NCBI GenBank assembly: GCA_017695095.1
Contig: JADILW010000026.1
Location: 1 to 50,106, forward strand
Length of the DNA: 50,106 bases
Source: Candidatus Cryptobacteroides avistercoris
GTDB taxonomy: Bacteria; Bacteroidota; Bacteroidia; Bacteroidales; UBA932
Direction of reading: 5' to 3'
Shown piece after piece: positions 49,240 to 50,106 of this stretch. The position numbers and the translations under genes are program-made. The notes below the pieces were generated by a model. It saw only the letters and a list, made by a program, of their open reading frames with translations, was not told the DNA's origin and did not search any database. Each line of letters opens with the position of its first letter. Position 1 is the stretch's first letter.

Positions 49240-50106
49240 GGTTGAAGCGCAGGCCGATGCCGAGGCTGAAATTCAGCGGACGCTCCCGGTAGACCGTCTC
49301 CACGAAACTTCCGTTGTCGAAATAATAGCTCACGCCGGGCTCGAGGTAGATTCCCACCAAGTCGTTGAAACGGTAGCCGATGCCCAGCGAGGCGCCGACG
49401 GACCACTGGAGCGGGTCCACCGTGATCCTGTCTTTCGTCGAAGAGCTCACCGAAGATTTCACTACGTAGGAAGTGGAGGTGGTTCCGCCCACGCATTTCT
49501 CCACCTTGCCGCCGGCGGTCATATAGAGGTCGAACCCGCCCGGCTTCCAGAAAGAATAACGCGCACGCAGGGGGACACCCACGTAATGCAGGGTCTGGCG
49601 TATGTCGTAGCGGTTCTCCTCGGTGCCGGAAGACATGTCGGAAACCAGGCATGAATAGTCCGCGCCTGTCTCCAGCGAAAACCTGTCGCCCAGTCCGACC
49701 GAGATGGCGAGGCCGAAGCTCACGGGCTGATAATGTTCGGTGGACGTGCTCACGGGCTGCGAGTTGTTGCTCAGCAGCACGGAAGAATAGCCCTGGAGCT
49801 GCTCACGGGCGGAAGTGGGAGAAGGGACGACCGAAGCCCCGTAAAGCCCGCCGTAGCCGCTTGCCTCCGAATGTCCGGGAGCCACGTTCGACGCCCTGAA
49901 TCCCAGAGTCACGCGCACTTTCCCGCCGGCGGCGTCGTCGGCCGGCAAGAAGAAGACGTCATCGTCCCACAAAGACTCCGCGGCGACATCTTCCGGCACC
50001 GTCGGGGTCTCAGCGGAGACAGATTCCTCGGGACCGGGAGCCGGGGTCGGAACTTCCTCCGCGGGCGCACCCGACCGTCCGGGATCAGGGACATCCCCCG
50101 CGGGAG
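49232..50106 (-). CDS. Outer-membrane beta-barrel protein, N-terminus outside the window (partial)
   Basis: The reading frame is open from the stop at 49232 to the window end, so the start is missing and at least 290 residues are present. The first 45 visible residues are a Pro/Glu/Asp-rich linker (PTPAPGPEES, SAETPTVPEDV). Then comes a beta-barrel domain from about VRVTLGFRASNVAP to the C-terminal LGIGLRFNLN, with alternating strands such as RFSLETGADYSCL and LHYVGVPLRARYSFW. It fits the Bacteroidetes proteins that join an N-terminal membrane or anti-sigma-like part to an OmpA/porin-like barrel. A GTG at 49999 is not the real start because the frame continues upstream. Confidence 0.8.
   Translation of the reverse strand, partial: PAGDVPDPGRSGAPAEEVPTPAPGPEESVSAETPTVPEDVAAESLWDDDVFFLPADDAAGGKVRVTLGFRASNVAPGHSEASGYGGLYGASVVPSPTSAREQLQGYSSVLLSNNSQPVSTSTEHYQPVSFGLAISVGLGDRFSLETGADYSCLVSDMSSGTEENRYDIRQTLHYVGVPLRARYSFWKPGGFDLYMTAGGKVEKCVGGTTSTSYVVKSSVSSSTKDRITVDPLQWSVGASLGIGYRFNDLVGIYLEPGVSYYFDNGSFVETVYRERPLNFSLGIGLRFNLN

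Overview
The window reads as a piece of a Bacteroidales chromosome with a GC-rich coding background. Four things support this: repeated Bacteroidetes-type -7 promoter boxes (TAnnTTTG, often TATCTTTG), a short primary sigma factor of about 286 residues, SusC/HmuR-style TonB receptors, and a complete hmu-type heme-uptake operon. A Rikenellaceae- or RC9-like member is possible, but the sequence does not settle the genus.

Region by region. (1) 1-6300 is a patchwork. It opens with an AT-rich type II restriction-modification cassette (controller protein, internally duplicated restriction enzyme, HTH-fused cytosine-C5 methyltransferase). The cassette abuts GC-rich vsr and mutT-like Nudix genes, then an AT-rich DUF2971 gene and a COG1373 ATPase. 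(2) 6486-10504 has a tight three-gene run (HD-domain protein, PIF1-type helicase with HRDC, secreted alpha/beta hydrolase) and a 53-residue rubredoxin. (3) 10673-14018 has a TonB-dependent receptor and a MATE exporter. (4) 14019-14616 is a gene-free, repeat-rich stretch. (5) 14617-23901 (minus) is the heme operon: calycin-like lipoprotein, hmuY, hmuR, hmuS (CobN-like), hmuT, hmuU (ExbB-like), hmuV (DUF2149). A heterodimeric ABC exporter (24077-27578) runs divergently from it across a symmetric candidate operator. (6) 27592-42460 is mostly housekeeping: glutaminyl cyclase, pyrG, CLC channel, YgiQ, argS, rpoD, htrA, dnaN, a DEDDh exonuclease and nhaA. (7) 42504-48059 has tRNA-Thr(CGT), a ketosynthase/acyl-CoA ligase pair, then fabF and fabK. 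(8) 48358 to the end has a LytTR membrane regulator and a truncated outer-membrane barrel gene.

The most unusual signal is a family of four dispersed structured elements (about 14144-14246, 15606-15739, 36613-36833, 45693-45813). Each has a shared core, 55/56 identical between two copies 31 kb apart. Each core is bounded by long arms that pair with each other but differ in sequence from copy to copy. Stem changes are compensatory, and in one copy the first inner hairpin is inverted. A second, shorter repeat family (GATTGCAAATCTG) clusters around the first element and again near 48.2 kb. No recombinase or transposase lies nearby, so whether these are structured RNA, folded single-stranded DNA substrates or non-autonomous mobile units is open.
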